DNA of 64,000 nt from Chryseosolibacter sp049791675 (GCA_049791675.1 JBARAD010000275.1:12346-76345); one strand, 5' to 3'. Positions 25,658 through 35,917 are shown, counted from the stretch's first letter. A program made the numbers and translations. The notes: generated by a model from the sequence alone, not told the origin.

Positions 25658-28600
25658 ATGAGTGAACCATTACTGAGGGCCATTTTGCGTTTGTTTGCTG
25701 TCGTAGCGAAAGAAGGAGACGTTACGCGACAGGAGCGCGAGCAGATCCGTCTTTTTCTTCATGAACACCTCAGTCATTCTTCCGTTGAATCGTATCTTAA
25801 TTTTTTCGACGAGATCATAAGAAACCCTCAGGCGAGCGCAGGAGACGTAGATAGGATCAGGCAGCTGTGCAGCGAGATCAATCCTGAACTAACGCAGAAA
25901 CAGAAAATAATCATCATCCTTGACCTGGTCAGCATCATTCAGGCGGATGGGAATATTTCGGAGACTGAAGAACATTTAGTCAATACCATTGGCGAATGCT
26001 TTAAGATCCGGCAGGCCGAGATCGAGGCGATCAAAATGTTTGTGCTTGGTCAGAAACCTGAAGATCTGGATCATGAACGCATTCTTATTATTGATGCTTC
26101 CGCCAGCGCTGCGTTCACAAAAGCAAAACATTTCGAGCGAGAACATCTCAATGGTTTCATCGTCATTCTGTACCTGGAGGATCAGGGAATATATTTTATG
26201 AAATATTCCGGAAATTCGGAGGTGTATCTGAATGGTGTGCCCCTTAAATCCGGGAAGATCCGTGTGCTGGCGGTAGGAAGTCTGTTCCGCTGGGAAAAAG
26301 ATGATCCGGTGTATTATGGCCAGGTGCAGAATGAATTTAAAAAGCGGCATGAGCTTACGCGGATAACGTTCGAGGCGCGTGACATCTCCTTTCAATTCAG
26401 GAACGGTAAGCCAGGATTGCGCAATGTGAGTTTATCGGTAGAATCAGGAAATCTCATCGCATTAATGGGGGCCAGTGGCGCGGGAAAATCAACCCTGTTG
26501 CACGTGCTGAACGGATCGGAAGCACCCTCCAGCGGTCAGGTGCTGATCAACGGGATCGATATTCACCGCGCGCCTGAAAAAATCGAAGGCGTGATCGGTT
26601 TCGTTCCGCAGGATGACCTTTTGATTGAAGATCTCTCAGTCTATGAGAACCTTTATTTTGCCGCCAGACTGTGTTTTGCCAGACGCAGCGAGGACGAGAT
26701 AGACTTCCTTGTCTTAAAAGTACTGGAGGATCTCGGGCTTTCGGAGATCCGCGATCTGAAGGTAGGCTCACCGTTGCAGAAGACGATCAGCGGAGGCCAG
26801 CGCAAGCGTCTGAACATAGGGCTCGAGTTACTGCGCGAACCCGCAGTCATGTTCTGCGACGAACCGACGAGCGGTCTTTCCTCAAGAGATTCGGAAAACA
26901 TAATAGATCTACTCAAGGAGCTTTCGCTGAAAGGGAAGCTGGTCTTTGCCGTCATTCACCAGCCATCGTCGGATATTTTTAAAATGTTTGACAAACTGCT
27001 CATCCTCGACACGGGTGGTTACCAGATCTACTATGGAAATCCCGTCGATGCCATTACTTACTTCAAAAAGAGCATCAACCTGATCAACAGCGAAGAAGGA
27101 GAATGTCATGAGTGCGGAAACGTGAACCCTGAACAGATCTTCAATATCATTGAAACGAAGGTGATCAATGAATACGGACATTTTACCAGTGAACGGAAAA
27201 TTCCGGCGGAGCAATGGAATGGCATATACAAAAAGCTTCACAGGCCCGGCACGGTAAAGACCGAAACCACCATTCCGCATTCTACCCTGAATATTCCGAG
27301 CAGGGTAAAACAGATCTACCTTTTTGCCATGCGGGATGTGCTCGCGAAGCTGCACAACACCCAGTATCTGGTCATCAACCTTCTGGAAGCTCCATTGCTT
27401 GCCTTCATCCTCGCTTTTATTGTGCGCTATTATAATGTGGATGACCAGAACGCAGGCGAATATTTTTTCAGCAAGAACCTGAATATTCCAGCATACCTGT
27501 TCATGAGTGTGATCGTGGCGCTTTTTATGGGGCTGACGGTCAGCGCGGAAGAAATTATCCGTGACCGAAAGATCCTCAAGCGGGAGAAATTTCTCCATCT
27601 CAGCCGAAGCAGTTACATCCTCTCCAAGATTTCCATTTTGTTCACGATGTCCGCTATCCAGACCATCATGTTCGTGCTGGTGGGTAACTATATTCTGGAA
27701 ATCCAGGGAATGTTTTTTCAGCACTGGTTTATACTTTTTACCGCTTCCTGTTTTGCGAACTTATTAGGGCTTAATATTTCTTCCGCATTCAATTCAGCCG
27801 TCACAATTTATATCCTGATCCCTTTGTTGCTGATTCCCCAATTGATCCTCAGCGGTGTTGTGGTAAAATTCGATAAACTCAATCCAAGGATCGGGAATAC
27901 TGAAACCGTCCCGCTGGTGGGAGATCTGATGGCCTCCCGCTGGGCCTTTGAAGCTGCCATGGTCACTCAGTTCAAAGACAACAGATTTGAACGGGAATTC
28001 TATATATACGACCAGGTCATGGCCGATGCCGACTTCAGGAAGATCTATCTCATTCCCCAGCTTCGAACAAAACTTCAGTTTGCATTAAGCCACTACAAGA
28101 CTCCGGATCCGCAAGTGCAACAGCGCGTAGAGAAAAACCTGCAGCTGGTACATCGTGAAATTCAAAGCGAGCTGAAACGGCTCGGGTCCGGAAAGTTCGC
28201 GCAGCTGAATGATCTCGTTCCCGGTAAGTTTGATTCTGCAACGTATGCATCTACTTCGGAGTTTCTCGGTAAACTGAACAATTACTATATCAACCGGTAC
28301 AATTCGGCGGATGCCAAAAAGGAGGAAAAAGTGGCGGCATTGACCAATTCACCTGAAAAGCAAAAACAGTTTGAGATGTTTCGTAATCAGTTTCACAATG
28401 AAACCGTGGCGGAGCTGGTGAAGAATCTTGGTGAGACGAACCGAATTATTGAAAAAGATGGTAAATTCATCCAGAAAATTTATCCTGTGTACAAGACTCC
28501 CGAGCCTGAACATCTCGTGGATTTTGACGCTCAGTTTTATATGCCGGCCAAGCATTTTCTGAACATTGATGTCGATACCTATTTTTTCAATATGGCGGTC

Positions 28601-28705
28601 ATCTGGTGTATGAGTCTTTTTCTGACCCTTACGCTTTATTACGATGTATTGCGCAAAGGGATCAAAGGACTTGGATTACTGTCCAACCAGTTTGAAAAAA
28701 AATAG
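25658..28705 (+). CDS. ABCG-type ABC transporter fused to N-terminal TerB-like and FHA-like domains
   Basis: A 1015-residue one-piece transporter. Residues 1-130 are helical and TerB-like (two repeats ending in EGDVTRQE and ADGNISETE). Residues about 155-230 look FHA-like (YLNGVPLKSGKIRVLAVGSLF). The ATPase domain has Walker A GASGAGKST (271-279), signature SGGQRKR (378-384) and Walker B VMFCDEP (397-403). The C-terminal half is an ABC-2 membrane domain with about six helices, interrupted by a 200-residue charged soluble insert before the last helix. The domain order is that of ABCG/White exporters. Substrate unknown. Confidence 0.88.
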   Translation: MSEPLLRAILRLFAVVAKEGDVTRQEREQIRLFLHEHLSHSSVESYLNFFDEIIRNPQASAGDVDRIRQLCSEINPELTQKQKIIIILDLVSIIQADGNISETEEHLVNTIGECFKIRQAEIEAIKMFVLGQKPEDLDHERILIIDASASAAFTKAKHFEREHLNGFIVILYLEDQGIYFMKYSGNSEVYLNGVPLKSGKIRVLAVGSLFRWEKDDPVYYGQVQNEFKKRHELTRITFEARDISFQFRNGKPGLRNVSLSVESGNLIALMGASGAGKSTLLHVLNGSEAPSSGQVLINGIDIHRAPEKIEGVIGFVPQDDLLIEDLSVYENLYFAARLCFARRSEDEIDFLVLKVLEDLGLSEIRDLKVGSPLQKTISGGQRKRLNIGLELLREPAVMFCDEPTSGLSSRDSENIIDLLKELSLKGKLVFAVIHQPSSDIFKMFDKLLILDTGGYQIYYGNPVDAITYFKKSINLINSEEGECHECGNVNPEQIFNIIETKVINEYGHFTSERKIPAEQWNGIYKKLHRPGTVKTETTIPHSTLNIPSRVKQIYLFAMRDVLAKLHNTQYLVINLLEAPLLAFILAFIVRYYNVDDQNAGEYFFSKNLNIPAYLFMSVIVALFMGLTVSAEEIIRDRKILKREKFLHLSRSSYILSKISILFTMSAIQTIMFVLVGNYILEIQGMFFQHWFILFTASCFANLLGLNISSAFNSAVTIYILIPLLLIPQLILSGVVVKFDKLNPRIGNTETVPLVGDLMASRWAFEAAMVTQFKDNRFEREFYIYDQVMADADFRKIYLIPQLRTKLQFALSHYKTPDPQVQQRVEKNLQLVHREIQSELKRLGSGKFAQLNDLVPGKFDSATYASTSEFLGKLNNYYINRYNSADAKKEEKVAALTNSPEKQKQFEMFRNQFHNETVAELVKNLGETNRIIEKDGKFIQKIYPVYKTPEPEHLVDFDAQFYMPAKHFLNIDVDTYFFNMAVIWCMSLFLTLTLYYDVLRKGIKGLGLLSNQFEKK

Positions 28706-28764
28706 GCTTGTCCTGCTGCCCAATTCTGTGACCGGTATCACCCGACTTTTTATATACCAGATCC

Positions 28765-29532
28765 ATGTTCTTCTTTCTGTCGAAAACGCTCAACTATCTT
28801 GTGATGCCGCTGACCGTGGTCATGGCATGCCTCATTCTCTCTTTGATCATTAAACATAAGGTGTGGAGGAGACGGTTCCTGATCGGCGGGCTGGTGTTGT
28901 TCTTTGTCTTTACAAATGATTTTCTGGCGAATGAATTGATGAAGGTATGGGAAGTCGAAACGAAGCCCTATAGCAGCATGCGAAAATATAAGTTGGGCAT
29001 CGTGCTCACCGGAACGGTGATTCCCCAACTCATCCCTGACGACCGGATCTATTTTAATCGTGGCGCCGACAGGGTCATCCACACGGTTCAATTGTACAAG
29101 CTCGGCCTGGTAGAGAAAATCCTTGTCAGCGGCGGCAGTGGACGGCTGGTTGATATCGGCGAAAGGGAGGCAGACAAGTTCAAGGAAGCAATGGTACTGA
29201 TGGGTGTGCCTGATAGTGTGATCCTGCTGGAAAATCAGACCCGGAACACGCATGAATCAGCTGTGGCAGTGCAGAAAATAATGAACAGCCTTGCGTACGA
29301 AAGCAGCGATTGCCTTTTGATCACTTCCGCCTTTCACATGCGCCGATCACTTGCCTGCTATAAAAAAGTCGGGTTGCCGGTCGATACTTTTACCACCGAC
29401 TTTTATGCGCATCGGGGTAAATATTATCTGGATGCTTTTTTGCTTCCCAAAATCGATGCGCTCGTTATTTGGCATAAATTAGTGCGGGAATGGGTTGGTT
29501 TTATTGCATATTGGATGGCGGGGTATGTATAG
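28765..29532 (+). CDS. YdcF/SanA-type DUF218 membrane protein
   Basis: The 255-residue protein has two N-terminal transmembrane helices (about 8-28 and 38-55) and a DUF218 domain with IVLTGTVIP, ILVSGGSG, ENQTRNTHESAV and LITSAFHMRRS, the conserved set of YdcF-like proteins. Relatives (ElyC, SanA) affect envelope integrity and peptidoglycan or lipid-carrier metabolism; the biochemical activity is not settled. It is 59 bp after the ABC transporter and may be co-transcribed with it. Confidence 0.88.
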   Translation: MFFFLSKTLNYLVMPLTVVMACLILSLIIKHKVWRRRFLIGGLVLFFVFTNDFLANELMKVWEVETKPYSSMRKYKLGIVLTGTVIPQLIPDDRIYFNRGADRVIHTVQLYKLGLVEKILVSGGSGRLVDIGEREADKFKEAMVLMGVPDSVILLENQTRNTHESAVAVQKIMNSLAYESSDCLLITSAFHMRRSLACYKKVGLPVDTFTTDFYAHRGKYYLDAFLLPKIDALVIWHKLVREWVGFIAYWMAGYV

Positions 29533-29577
29533 TTATGACGATTGTGAGGCAGGACGGAAATCTTTAACCGAACACAT

Positions 29578-29973
29578 ATGAAAAAAGTGATTGTTTTGTC
29601 TGTGATGCTGCTCTTGAGCGTGGTCTCTTTTTCGCAGCAAAAGGAATCAGCGATACATGACGTTTCGTCGGAGGAATTTAAGAAGGTCATGGATTCGATG
29701 GGGGATGAAGTTGTTGTTGACCTGAGGACACCGGAGGAGACCAGTAAAGGAAAAATCCCGGGGGCCATTGAAATGGATTTCTATGGGTCGGGTTTCAAGC
29801 CTTCCATCGCAGCATTGGACAGAAATAAAGTTTATCTTGTTTATTGCGCCGGTGGTAAAAGAAGTGGTGAAACAGCAGCGCTGATGCAGGAAATGGGATT
29901 CAGGAATATTTATAACCTTGAAGACGGATACAATGGTTGGGTAAAGGATAAAATGCCAGTGGTGAAGAAGTGA
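29578..29973 (+). CDS. Periplasmic rhodanese-like protein
   Basis: The 131-residue protein has a Sec signal (MKKVIVLSVMLLL, cleavage near SFSQ) and a single rhodanese domain with the active-site loop YCAGGKRSG (Cys90). Single-domain periplasmic rhodaneses transfer sulfane sulfur; the acceptor is unknown. It follows the YdcF gene by 45 bp on the same strand. Confidence 0.9.
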   Translation: MKKVIVLSVMLLLSVVSFSQQKESAIHDVSSEEFKKVMDSMGDEVVVDLRTPEETSKGKIPGAIEMDFYGSGFKPSIAALDRNKVYLVYCAGGKRSGETAALMQEMGFRNIYNLEDGYNGWVKDKMPVVKK

Positions 29974-30149
29974 CTTGCCAGCGATGGGTTGTGATAATCA
30001 CTGTGGCTCATGGGAGTCGGCCAGCTGATAACCTTCATAAATTCTCACGATTCACGACTGACCATTGACGAAACGGCGAAGGAAGCACCATCCTATGGAT
30101 TGCACGTTTGTTTTCAAACGGACGGCACCCTCACACTGACAGCCCATCA

Positions 30150-31373
30150 CTACTTCAGCTCCTGCAGTTTCCTGATCACATCCTGAACATAGGGTTCAAC
30201 CGCGGTAGTATGGTCCTTGCCGGGGAGGTTAATCAGTTGCACCGTTTCCGTACTTGCGCCGTTACTCAGGAATGCCTGATAGGTCAGCTCGCTGTTTGCA
30301 TACGGGACTGTAATATCCGCATCGCCATGATATAAGAATAAGGGAACGGCAGGTTTCCAGTCGATCAGCGAGTTTTCTTCGAATTTGTTTCGCAACGATT
30401 CAAAACTCGGATCCGAATCAATATTGAGTAACATTTCTTCTCTGACAAGTTCACTGATGTCAGTTGTTAATTCCGCATTGATCGTACCTGAAGTGGTAAC
30501 ACCATCGAACAAGGTTGGGATTTTCGTGGCAAAGGGTTCGTTAAAGAAAGTTGTAAGGACTTCAGGTTCATCATAAAATGACCGGTAACTCATGCCCACG
30601 TAAGCGAGGTAGTACGGATCCTTATATGTATCCAGTCCAAAAAAATATTCCTGCATTGATTTTACGTCGTAACCTCCAGCTCCCGCAAAAGACGCGATCA
30701 GTTGAAAATCCTCCGATGGATTATTCTCCAGCGCTTTATGGGCGGCAAGTGTGGTATATCCCCCTTGCGAATAGCCCGCAAGGAAAAGCTCGCTGTTGAA
30801 CTCAATTTGTTTCTCTTCCGCGAGTTCGGCCGCAGCGTCCAGCATATCCAGCACGGCTGTAGCTGTCGGCTCCTCAACATAGTAAGGATGAAAAATATCT
30901 TTTGAAACACCGAAGCCGATCATGTCCGGCACCGCCGTGATCAGGCCCATGGAAGCCAATGCGGCATAGGAAATAACTTCTCCGCTTGTGGTAGTCTGAG
31001 CAGATGGCGCCTGTGATTGCTGCACGATGGTGCCGTGGTGAAAACTGATCATGGGGACTGCCATTGTTGACCTTGGAAGGATGATCAGACCAGAGGCATC
31101 GATCTCCTGGTCCTTGTAGGTTGTTTTATAAACGATGTTGTAGATATCGACGTCATTGGTCAGCACTGCCGGGTCAACATCCGCTCCGGACAACTGTATT
31201 AAAAACTGCAGTTCGCTTGCGGTCCTTGAACTGGTGAGCGTTGCTTCCACGAGGCTTTTCTCTTCTACCGGTGGTTTTGGATCGTCTTTTTCCGAACATG
31301 CAGTTATCAGGGCCATCGACAGGGCACTGATCAGCCACACGCGAAATAGGTTTTGGGATGGTAAGCGTGTCAT
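30150..31373 (-). CDS. Lipoprotein alpha/beta-hydrolase (secretory-lipase-like)
   Basis: The start ATG 31373 (407 residues) opens a lipoprotein signal with lipobox LITAC (Cys26); the frame runs 44 codons further upstream without coding signs. The catalytic elbow GYSQGGYT gives Ser202. A late GDADITVPY segment supplies the Asp and GKDHTTAV near the C-terminus the His. The overall shape (long lid region, helical insert after the nucleophile) resembles secretory lipases and related esterases. It is probably surface or periplasmic. Confidence 0.88.
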   Translation of the reverse strand: MTRLPSQNLFRVWLISALSMALITACSEKDDPKPPVEEKSLVEATLTSSRTASELQFLIQLSGADVDPAVLTNDVDIYNIVYKTTYKDQEIDASGLIILPRSTMAVPMISFHHGTIVQQSQAPSAQTTTSGEVISYAALASMGLITAVPDMIGFGVSKDIFHPYYVEEPTATAVLDMLDAAAELAEEKQIEFNSELFLAGYSQGGYTTLAAHKALENNPSEDFQLIASFAGAGGYDVKSMQEYFFGLDTYKDPYYLAYVGMSYRSFYDEPEVLTTFFNEPFATKIPTLFDGVTTSGTINAELTTDISELVREEMLLNIDSDPSFESLRNKFEENSLIDWKPAVPLFLYHGDADITVPYANSELTYQAFLSNGASTETVQLINLPGKDHTTAVEPYVQDVIRKLQELK

Positions 31374-31489
31374 ATAATAAATATACAGTGTATTTGGGTA
31401 AGGAAAAAAACGATGCCGACTGCATGCCTCCACACCCGTTTCGTTGTGGGGATATGGGGTGCTTACACCTTTCTGTTGGGATTCAAATG

Positions 31490-31517
31490 AAAAAGGCCGT
31501 CGCATGACGGCCTTTTT
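31490..31517 (-). terminator. Intrinsic terminator of the TonB receptor-SGNH unit
   Basis: GGCCGTC / GACGGCC stem with a GCAT loop and A/T runs on both sides (AAAAA and TTTTTT). It lies 18 bp after the stop of the minus-strand SGNH gene. Confidence 0.9.
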
Positions 31518-31535
31518 TAAGCTTTAAACAGTGGC

Positions 31536-33146
31536 TTATGGATTGATGGGCAATCCTGTTGCGCTGTAATTTCCAATATTTGCTTTCGGCACACTTGCGC
31601 CAAATTTCGCGTTGATGGCATCGATGAAGACGTTTGCCATGACTGCATAGCCGCGGCTGTTCGGATGCAGCCCCTCTTCCGAATAAATTCCAGTGGGAGG
31701 GTTGATGTTTGGCGTGTACGTTAATCCGTTGGCAATGCCTGCACGCGCCGTGAGAAGATTTTTCATGGCCGTGTTAACATCCGCGAACGCTATCCGCTCC
31801 GGGTTATTATCTGCTACAGTCTTGATAACAGCATTGAAGGCAGCCAGGCGTTCCATGATTGCTGCCGACTCCGAAGGAATGATCACGTATTGATCGGCAA
31901 CTGGCACAGAAACGCCGATCACCTGGTTGGGTGCCAATTCATCTCCCAATACAGCTCCGGCAGAAAGCGGAATGATATCGGTGGATTTCGTTTGCCGCGC
32001 CCTGGCGTAGGGCTGAAGGCCTGCGTAAGGACCCTGCATGTAAGGCGTGAGATCCGTTAATGTTTCGTCGTTCAGGAGAATTCCATTCTGTCCTGCTGTG
32101 TAACTCAGTTTGCGCAACGCGGCTTCAGTCGCGCTGATAACCTGGCTGGCAGCCATGCCGTCCAGGAAGGCATTGTAGTTATTCGCCAGGTTGGAGGTAA
32201 GCGTACCTGCGGTAGCGGCATCCAGCGGAATGGCGTTCCAGGGAACGGAAGTGAAATGCGGCATCACAAATATGTCGGGATAATTGGCGATCACACCTTC
32301 AAGCGTTGGATTTGCAAGGAGGTTATTCATTGCCGCGTTGTAGTAGGTGGTAAAATCCGTCAGCGATGTCAATGGCGCTTTTGTCGGATCTCCGCCAAAG
32401 GCCGCGTGCAACATCACGTCATCCATGCCGAGCCAGAAGCTGAAAAACGTTCCTCCATTGCTAAGGGAGGAGATAGCATCACCCAGCAGGGTAGAGGTTC
32501 CCGGGCTAGAGGCAAAGCGCGCGTAGAATGGATTGAATCTTGGATCTGCTCCTGCTACGGCCCAGTTCCCGGTTTGCGGGATCAATGCTTGCCCGATTAC
32601 AATCGCCTGCACGCCAAAATTGTTCAGCTGATTGACAGGTACCGCGCCCGTTGAGCCAGTGTACATGAATCCGGGATTTGCCTGCGGATTAGGAATGGCG
32701 TCTGTGCCCGATATAAGAGGCGTTGGCGTTGGCGGCGTGCCCTGTAACTTAAAACGGCCCAGCACCACGGAGCCCATCGGGTTGGGCGTTACAAAGATAT
32801 TGTAACCGTGCTCGGAACTGATGTTTGGCTGATGAAACGCCCCGCCACCGACACATGCAAATTGGGTTGCAAGGATCTTGCCGAGTGAATTGTTCTGACC
32901 TTCATTGAACAAAGCGCCCGCCTGAAAACCTGCCGTGTAGGAACTGCCAATGGCGACAAACTTCGTAAAGTCGGCATCGCCAGCCGAGGCGCCGGGAGGA
33001 CACGCAGGCTGGGCATCCTGCGGACAAATGATCGATGGATCATCGGAAGGGCAGGGGCTGGCGGAATTATCCACTAACTCCTGCTCGCAGGAGGCAGAGA
33101 AGATCAGCAACGACGCCGAACAGAAAATATATAGTAATTTTTTCAT
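31536..33146 (-). CDS. SGNH/GDSL-type hydrolase lipoprotein with altered active-site blocks
   Basis: The 536-residue lipoprotein (lipobox SASC, Cys20) has a Cys/Pro-rich linker and a SGNH fold. Block I reads AIGSSYTAG (Ser69 as nucleophile; GSS where GDS is usual). Block III reads WLGMDDV (240-243), with Asp242 where the family has the oxyanion Asn. Block V has GLHPNSRGYA (His494). It starts 8 bp after the TonB receptor gene, so the two are surely co-transcribed; a surface esterase or lipase feeding the receptor is the natural model. Confidence 0.85.
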   Translation of the reverse strand: MKKLLYIFCSASLLIFSASCEQELVDNSASPCPSDDPSIICPQDAQPACPPGASAGDADFTKFVAIGSSYTAGFQAGALFNEGQNNSLGKILATQFACVGGGAFHQPNISSEHGYNIFVTPNPMGSVVLGRFKLQGTPPTPTPLISGTDAIPNPQANPGFMYTGSTGAVPVNQLNNFGVQAIVIGQALIPQTGNWAVAGADPRFNPFYARFASSPGTSTLLGDAISSLSNGGTFFSFWLGMDDVMLHAAFGGDPTKAPLTSLTDFTTYYNAAMNNLLANPTLEGVIANYPDIFVMPHFTSVPWNAIPLDAATAGTLTSNLANNYNAFLDGMAASQVISATEAALRKLSYTAGQNGILLNDETLTDLTPYMQGPYAGLQPYARARQTKSTDIIPLSAGAVLGDELAPNQVIGVSVPVADQYVIIPSESAAIMERLAAFNAVIKTVADNNPERIAFADVNTAMKNLLTARAGIANGLTYTPNINPPTGIYSEEGLHPNSRGYAVMANVFIDAINAKFGASVPKANIGNYSATGLPINP

Positions 33147-33154
33147 TGTCTTTA

Positions 33155-35917
33155 TTAATTAAGGAATTCGTCAAATGTCAGGGAGAGATAATACTGCTGG
33201 CCAACGTACGGTCCACCCAGGTTTGTACGGTAATCTTTGCCGGCGATATTCGTTCCGCCAACTTTGATGATCGTCTTGATGGAGGGAACCTTGTAGCTGA
33301 GCTGGGCATCGAGCACACCGTATTCAGGCACATTCCATGATCCGAAATCAGATTGCCACAAAAACTCCTCCTGCCATCTGAAATTGAGATTGAATCCGAA
33401 GTTGTCCGTCAGTTTCCTGTTGCCGATCCCGATGCTGACTTTGTTTTCAGGCGTGTTGAATCCCGCTCTGAAAGCGCTGTTGCTTTCGCTGTTGTCATCG
33501 AAGGTTGCATAGGTATAGGATCCGTTCAGTGTGAAATTTCTTGGCAGGTTATACGTCAGACCGACGCCGACTCCCAATGAATTCACATCCTCCGGAAAGT
33601 TTTCATAGGCTGAATACACAGTTCCCGCAGGAATAGCATTGCCGTGGTTTGTCGTCGGATTCTTGAGAACATAATCCCCGCCGCCGATGAAGTCGGTATA
33701 CGTTGTATAGTAACTATTGATATCGATCAGGAATTTGTTCGAGAAGAGTCCTTTATATCCGATCTCGAAAGACTTGAGCTGCTCGGGTCCGATGTATGGA
33801 ACATAGACATCGGCTAGCAGGGACGGATCACCGCCTACGGGGGCGCCGCTGCTCAGGGATCCGCCGGATGCCAGGTAGGCGTTGTAAGAATCGAGGGTAT
33901 AGGCGCCGCCTTCATGCAAACCATATCTTTCAGCGTTGCTTCTCGCGCTACCCAGCAGCGTATTGGTGCCAACGGGGAAGTAAATGTACTGGGCCTGCGT
34001 ATCGGGATTTCTGAACCCGGTCTGGAAGGATGCGCGGATATTCTGCGTTTCATTGAACGTATACACAGCAGATAGCCTGGGCGTTATCCGGCCTTCGAAA
34101 TTCTCATTTTTGTCGAAGCGCAGCGAGCCTGTCAGTTTCAAAGCCTCAGCAAGGGTTTTGGAAACCTGGGTATAGAAACCGAATTCATCGATGTTGATTC
34201 TTTCGTAATTCTGGCCGTCTTCGGGATCTTCGTTGAAGATCGTACCATCAGAGAACAAACTGTATCTCCTGAAATTTCCGCCCAGCTGAATTTCTGCAAA
34301 GGAAATCTTTTCTGCGAAGTTATAGTTGAACTCTCCGTGGTATAACCTTGAATTATCAATGAATTTCGCGCCCGCAGGCGTGCGTTGAAAATAATCGTTG
34401 CGAACGGACTCCACCAGGCTTTTGAATGCTGCCGATCCTGCAGCCGGACGTCCGGCGTCGGCCTGTGCGCGTGCCGCTGCGTGGGCAGCATGACTGTTAC
34501 CCGCAGGTACGCCTGGAATGTATCCCTGCATGGCGAGTACATAGGTCTGACCGTAGGTGGGAGCCCATGCCGATGCTGTCGGACTGATCCGCTCATTCAC
34601 GAGTCCCCCGAGTGCCGCCATGTTATAAGAGTCACCCGCATCAGTAGCGGTGACATACCCCCGCACGAAGAAGTTGGCGGATTTTAATTCGAGCTTGTGG
34701 AACTGCTGGGTGAAATCACGCAGCGCATATTTCTGTGATCCCTGATAGACCGAGCTTCCTCCGCCGAAGCGGTAGTTGTACAATACTTCGAGTTTGTCGG
34801 TGGGCCGGTAGTGCAGGGCGACATCGCCTTTGATACTTTTTGCATCGTAATTGTCGATCAGGTCGGCCTCTCTCCATCCGGTTCTTCTCAGGTCAAACGG
34901 ACCGATGCTGGGCACTGGAACGGAAAAGGCGATACGCGTTTCATCACCATACAGATTGACACCGTCGAAGTTGGGTTGGCCTGTCAGGTCAACGCCAGCC
35001 TCCGGGCGGTTGACATCGGTTGAATAATCATTGCTGTGCCAGTCTTCAGCCTGGAAAAGCGCGAAGTTTACTTTGAATGCAAATTTGTTGTTGAACGCTT
35101 TCGCGTAACGGAGACCGAAGTTGTAGAAGGGGAAAGACTCGCCCTGTGCATCCGACGTTGTGATGCCACCCTTGGCCTGGGCGCTGAGACCCTGAAACTC
35201 AAAAGGGCTTTTGCTGTTCATCAACAGTACACCGTTAAAGGCATTGGGTCCGTAAAGAGCGGAAGCCGTTCCCGGAAGCAATTCCATGCTTTCAATGTCC
35301 AGTTCGCCGATGCCCACGATATTTCCTGTCGGGAAATTCAACAGCGGGGCCTGCGTGTCAATGCCATCCACCATCTGCACAAATCTCACGTTTGCGATCG
35401 TGGCAAAACCCCGCGTGTTTATCTGCGGGAAGTTAAGACTGCTGGAGGTGAACTGTACACCTTTCACGTTGGCCAGCGCATCATAGAATTCGGGCGCGGC
35501 TGTTTGCTGGATCGTGAGGAGGTCAACTTTTTCTATCGTAACGGGTGATTGTAAGATATTTTCCTCGACGCGCGATGCCGAAACAACGATCTCCTGTCCG
35601 AGGATACTCTGTTCTTCAAGTTGCACATTTAAGCCCGTCGTGTTGGCATCCGTGATGGATATTTCCTGGGTTGTGTATCCCATGAATGAAAACACCAGAT
35701 CGAGGGGAGGAGCATCATTTACGGTCAGGCTGAACTCGCCCCGGGTATCGGAAATGGTTCCGATCACACGTCCCTTGACCTGGATGTTCACCCCGGCCAG
35801 CGTTTCCCCGGTGGCATCGGTCACCGTTCCGGAAATGTTTGTTTGTGCAAAACAAATCGAGGTTATCAATACCAGGAAGGCGGTTGATAACCCCGAACGT
35901 TTGTAAAAGTTGTTCAT
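33155..35917 (-). CDS. TonB-dependent receptor with carboxypeptidase-like N-terminal domain
   Basis: ATG 35917 (920 residues) is chosen since it starts the signal peptide ending at SICFAQ. A CarboxypepD_reg-like domain (ISGTVTDATGETLAGVNIQV) follows, then a plug with VVSASRVEENIL and GIGELDIESMELLPG, and a 22-strand barrel ending in the C-terminal strand YYLSLTFDEFLN. There is no SusD partner, so this is not a SusCD glycan pair; the companion is the SGNH lipoprotein. A 6-bp inverted repeat (CGTAAT / ATTACG, 35972-35990) lies about 55 bp upstream of the start. Confidence 0.93.
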   Translation of the reverse strand: MNNFYKRSGLSTAFLVLITSICFAQTNISGTVTDATGETLAGVNIQVKGRVIGTISDTRGEFSLTVNDAPPLDLVFSFMGYTTQEISITDANTTGLNVQLEEQSILGQEIVVSASRVEENILQSPVTIEKVDLLTIQQTAAPEFYDALANVKGVQFTSSSLNFPQINTRGFATIANVRFVQMVDGIDTQAPLLNFPTGNIVGIGELDIESMELLPGTASALYGPNAFNGVLLMNSKSPFEFQGLSAQAKGGITTSDAQGESFPFYNFGLRYAKAFNNKFAFKVNFALFQAEDWHSNDYSTDVNRPEAGVDLTGQPNFDGVNLYGDETRIAFSVPVPSIGPFDLRRTGWREADLIDNYDAKSIKGDVALHYRPTDKLEVLYNYRFGGGSSVYQGSQKYALRDFTQQFHKLELKSANFFVRGYVTATDAGDSYNMAALGGLVNERISPTASAWAPTYGQTYVLAMQGYIPGVPAGNSHAAHAAARAQADAGRPAAGSAAFKSLVESVRNDYFQRTPAGAKFIDNSRLYHGEFNYNFAEKISFAEIQLGGNFRRYSLFSDGTIFNEDPEDGQNYERINIDEFGFYTQVSKTLAEALKLTGSLRFDKNENFEGRITPRLSAVYTFNETQNIRASFQTGFRNPDTQAQYIYFPVGTNTLLGSARSNAERYGLHEGGAYTLDSYNAYLASGGSLSSGAPVGGDPSLLADVYVPYIGPEQLKSFEIGYKGLFSNKFLIDINSYYTTYTDFIGGGDYVLKNPTTNHGNAIPAGTVYSAYENFPEDVNSLGVGVGLTYNLPRNFTLNGSYTYATFDDNSESNSAFRAGFNTPENKVSIGIGNRKLTDNFGFNLNFRWQEEFLWQSDFGSWNVPEYGVLDAQLSYKVPSIKTIIKVGGTNIAGKDYRTNLGGPYVGQQYYLSLTFDEFLN

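Noticed and set aside
26909..27724. 271-codon minus-strand open frame inside the ABC transporter gene
   Set aside because: It is a shadow of the conserved ABC coding frame, with no promoter or homology-like pattern.
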